DNA of 64,000 nt from Rotaria socialis (lineage: Eukaryota > Rotifera > Eurotatoria > Philodinida > Philodinidae): positions 124,001-188,000 of the forward strand of contig CAJNYU010001305.1 of NCBI GenBank assembly GCA_905331475.1, written 5' to 3'. This document shows, piece by piece, positions 61,416-64,000 of this stretch. The position numbers and the translations under genes were made by a program. The first letter of the stretch is position 1, and every line of letters starts with the position of its first letter. The notes beneath the pieces are model-generated. The model ran no database searches and had not been told where the DNA came from. It saw nothing but the letters and a program-made list of their open reading frames with translations.

Positions 61416-62111
61416 TGATTCTAAATAAATGTTTTTCTTTTAAATACAATCATACGCTGTTCAGGACAAATTCTGAGTTCCGTTTATTATTCTTCTGTTT
61501 TTCATTTTCTTAAATTTAACGTGAATTTATTTATTTATAAAATATGAATATTGAAATGTAATCAAAGCTTTCTTCTAAATAAAATGAATTTTAGCAAGTT
61601 TTCTATGATTATTTTTGAAATAAAAGAATTAATTCGTGTTTAAATATGAAAATTCTCCAAGATATTAAATTAACATTTTTCTTAATTATAAGGAAACACT
61701 TCTAGTCAAGATTTGATTCTTTTAATGGATGTAAATAGAAACTTCTAAATTAATTTATCATTTCTGATAACATAGAAATATTTTTGTTTTGTTTTGTTTT
61801 TCGCGTAGTAACAAGTAAATGGATAAATTCTTATATTCTTTGCAAACGAATTGACGTTAGAAAAAAAGAATCTTTTTAATAGAATGAATAATTTCAATGT
61901 ATTTCCAATGCCATCTCACTGAAACGTTTTTCATGAATCATAAAAAAAATCTTAAATATAATATAGATCTGGTATCTGTTTCATGTTGTTATTCCAACGA
62001 TTTACTCGCAAATGTTGTTCTTGTGGCTCATTAAGATTAACATTCGAGATTTTTATTTAATACAATACAATTTAATATTAGAGAGATTAGTGTTTTTTTT
62101 TAAGAAACGTT
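61416..62111. other. Intergenic 3' flank
   Basis: AT-rich sequence downstream of the coiled-coil gene; nothing recognisable apart from homopolymer-rich stretches. Confidence 0.5.
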
Positions 62112-64000
62112 CTAGTGTTTATTGGTTGTAATAAGACTTTTCCATTCATTTGTTCTACTTTGAAGAAGATTATCAAGTTCCATTGATAAATTATTTCCTT
62201 TGGGTCGAAAATCTTCAGTCTGTCGATTAATGTAATCAAGAAACGAATTGACAGTTAAATTACTAAAAATAAACAAGTAAATAAATAAAAATCTAATTTT
62301 TCTCCTTTATGTATTTGGTTTTACTTTTTCGAAAAATCATTTTCAATTTGTTTAACTCTTTCAATTAAATTTTTAATATTTAAATCAATCTTTAAATTTT
62401 GTTTTGTTTGTTTTACATCCGTTGTAGAAACTGATGATTTGGAATTTTCAACAATCATTTTAATATAATTTATTATTTTATTCATTTGATCTGTTATTTG
62501 ATCGATGAGTGATAGTCTATGTTCAAGTAAACCATCCACTAATTTAGAAAAATGCAAATGTTGATTGAGACTATCAAGTATAATTTGTTGTTTCAAAGCA
62601 AGACGATTATCATTTGTGAATTGTTTTTCCAGAATATTTAAATATATAGTTTCAAGTAAATGTTCGTGACGCGATAAATATACATTAGATAATTGAGTTT
62701 CATATTGATTGCGTTGCTGTTGATGAACAGCGGATTTTGAGCCAAGACGATCAGCTAGTTTTCTTTTAGAAATAGTAATATTTATATAAAAAGAAAGCAA
62801 TTGATGAAAATTTTTACTTCAAGTCATCAATTGGTGTTGAATCAAAATATTTTTTTAATTGAACACATAATTGTAATTGAGATTTAAGTGTATCGAATTC
62901 AACACTTGCCAAAGCTGATTCGACTTCTAATCGAACAAGTCTTTAAACGAAAAATTAACATGAAATAGTAATAAGAAAATTTTTTCAATATCGTGTATTT
63001 CTACTTCTTATTTTCATACTTGAGCATATCGATTATATAATGCTCTTATGATATCCTGTGGGTTTCAGATAAACAGAATATTTCGTTTTCTTTTTGTCCT
63101 AGTATCGACTTTTCAAGTAAAGTCGGTTTTCGCAGTATACCTGTACCAAACGATTATCTTTTTTCCAAATTCAATTTTTCAACAAAATAATACGCTTTTA
63201 AACTGAATTTTTCAAGATTTTCAAAACTTTATATCAAATTTATATGTTTTACATTTTGCAGTATGCATTCAATGCACTATTAGAAGATTCATTGCAAAGA
63301 TCAGTAGATTCAAGATGAGTTTAAATGTAGTCATGCTTATTCGACCTATTTTCTGGTTAGAATAAGATACGTTATTTTCTATAAATATCATATGTCAACA
63401 GCCGTAGAGACTAGCTTAGAATAGTTACTGCGTCCCATTGAGATAAAATCTAGAAATCATCAAAAATTCAAGTTAGATTTATAATAAAAAACTATATTAC
63501 GAAGGTTTCCTGTTAAATTGAATTTAAGTGACTGATTGTGATGGTCTTACAACAAAAACAAAGCGAATCATACGTATTATATTGCAGTGTATTATTTCTA
63601 ATGATAATGGGAAGATTACAATAGTGATTCTGGATACATATCAGCTATTTTTTTCAATCTCTAAGCTTTGATAAACTTCAGATTCTTTTCTTACTGTTTA
63701 ATACTAAACACTTTGATGCGAGTTGAAATACATACTTAACAGTTCGATTATTTAATTGTGCAATAAGATCCATGCTTGGATTTTGTTCCGATATACTTTC
63801 ATCAGTCTAATAAAGAACAAGAGAAGATTTTCTTTTAATTCTTGAACTTTTTTACCCAAATATTCTGAAGAACAGACAGATAATTTCTTTCCATTTGTAT
63901 AAAATTCATTCCAGATTGTTGAAAATTATTTGCATTTATTGGTGTTTGAAGCAGATTTTGGGGTGACGACTAAATAGAATGAAAAAAAAAATTAGAAAAA
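62112..64000 (-). CDS. Coiled-coil protein, 3' part (possibly HAUS3)
   Basis: The 5' part lies beyond the right edge of the window. The last exons read minus-strand: a helix-rich segment KLADRLGSKSAVHQQQRNQY, then LLETIYLNILEKQF, QQIILDSLNQHLHFSKLVDG, LIDQITDQMNKIINYIKMIV and IKNLIERVKQIENDFSKK. A final exon contains VNSFLDYINRQTEDFRPKGN and ends EWKSLITTNKH with TAG at 62112-62114. It is continuous heptad-like coiled coil with no other motif. The pattern of Q-x-(I/L)-(L/V)-x-x-L over the middle recalls the C-terminal half of HAUS3, an augmin subunit that nucleates branching microtubules in the spindle, but the resemblance is weak. A larger intron (about 62943-63735) separates upstream exons near 63736-63808 and 63865-63970. 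Confidence 0.55.

Overview
This is an AT-rich eukaryotic (animal) window. Genes are split by many short GT-AG introns of about 50-70 bp, there is no sign of bacterial-type operons, and the proteins are clearly metazoan: Roquin, Discs large, a nicotinic acetylcholine receptor, ACE, CRACR2A, CIR1, Hikeshi and ARMC2. The compact introns, base composition, many small non-autonomous DNA transposons and an orphan rhodopsin-like GPCR relic fit a rotifer, most likely a bdelloid. That assignment is inference; no sequence search was possible.

Layout. 0.6-1.1 kb (-): a small single-pass membrane protein. 5.0-10.5 kb (-): an ARMC2-like armadillo protein of the ciliary axoneme, head-to-head (421 bp) with CIR1. 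10.9-14.6 kb (+): CIR1, Hikeshi and ribosomal protein S21 in one tight co-directional cluster with 143-bp and 173-bp spacers. 17.1-22.2 kb (+): a Roquin-family RNA-binding RING protein. 25.0-28.7 kb (+): a CRACR2A-like EF-hand/coiled-coil/Rab fusion. 29.5-33.2 kb (+): a single-domain, membrane-anchored angiotensin-converting-enzyme homologue with all key catalytic residues visible. 35.8-37.4 kb (-): an unrecognised helical protein. 37.7-38.1 kb (-): a Tctex1 dynein light chain, immediately downstream of 38.3-41.2 kb (-), a nicotinic receptor alpha-type subunit. 42.1-43.1 kb (-): an unrecognised protein with an (Glu-Asn)10 tract. 44.5-49.0 kb (-): Discs large (L27, three PDZ, SH3, guanylate-kinase-like). 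49.0-62.1 kb is gene-poor and holds several inverted-repeat elements, a GPCR pseudogene and a hAT-type transposon relic. 62.1-64.0 kb (-): the 3' part of a coiled-coil protein that may be HAUS3.

The genes are ordinary single-copy cell-biology genes rather than one pathway. Two points of shared logic stand out. DLG and the nicotinic receptor are both synaptic/membrane-organising proteins, and ARMC2 and the Tctex1 protein both point to cilia/dynein transport. More strikingly, at least six start codons are preceded at about 35-60 nt by a pyrimidine-AG splice-acceptor-like site, including the internal members of two tight co-directional pairs or clusters. This fits spliced-leader trans-splicing, which is known in rotifers, of short polycistronic units.

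The mobile fraction is all DNA-type: a 1,586-bp hAT relic with a perfect 8-bp target duplication, carrying a nested 135-bp MITE and a long foldback; two TA-flanked MITEs; other inverted-repeat elements; and a near-perfect 56-bp-arm hairpin. A lone N at 60255 lies inside duplicated flanks and looks like two haplotypes joined end to end.
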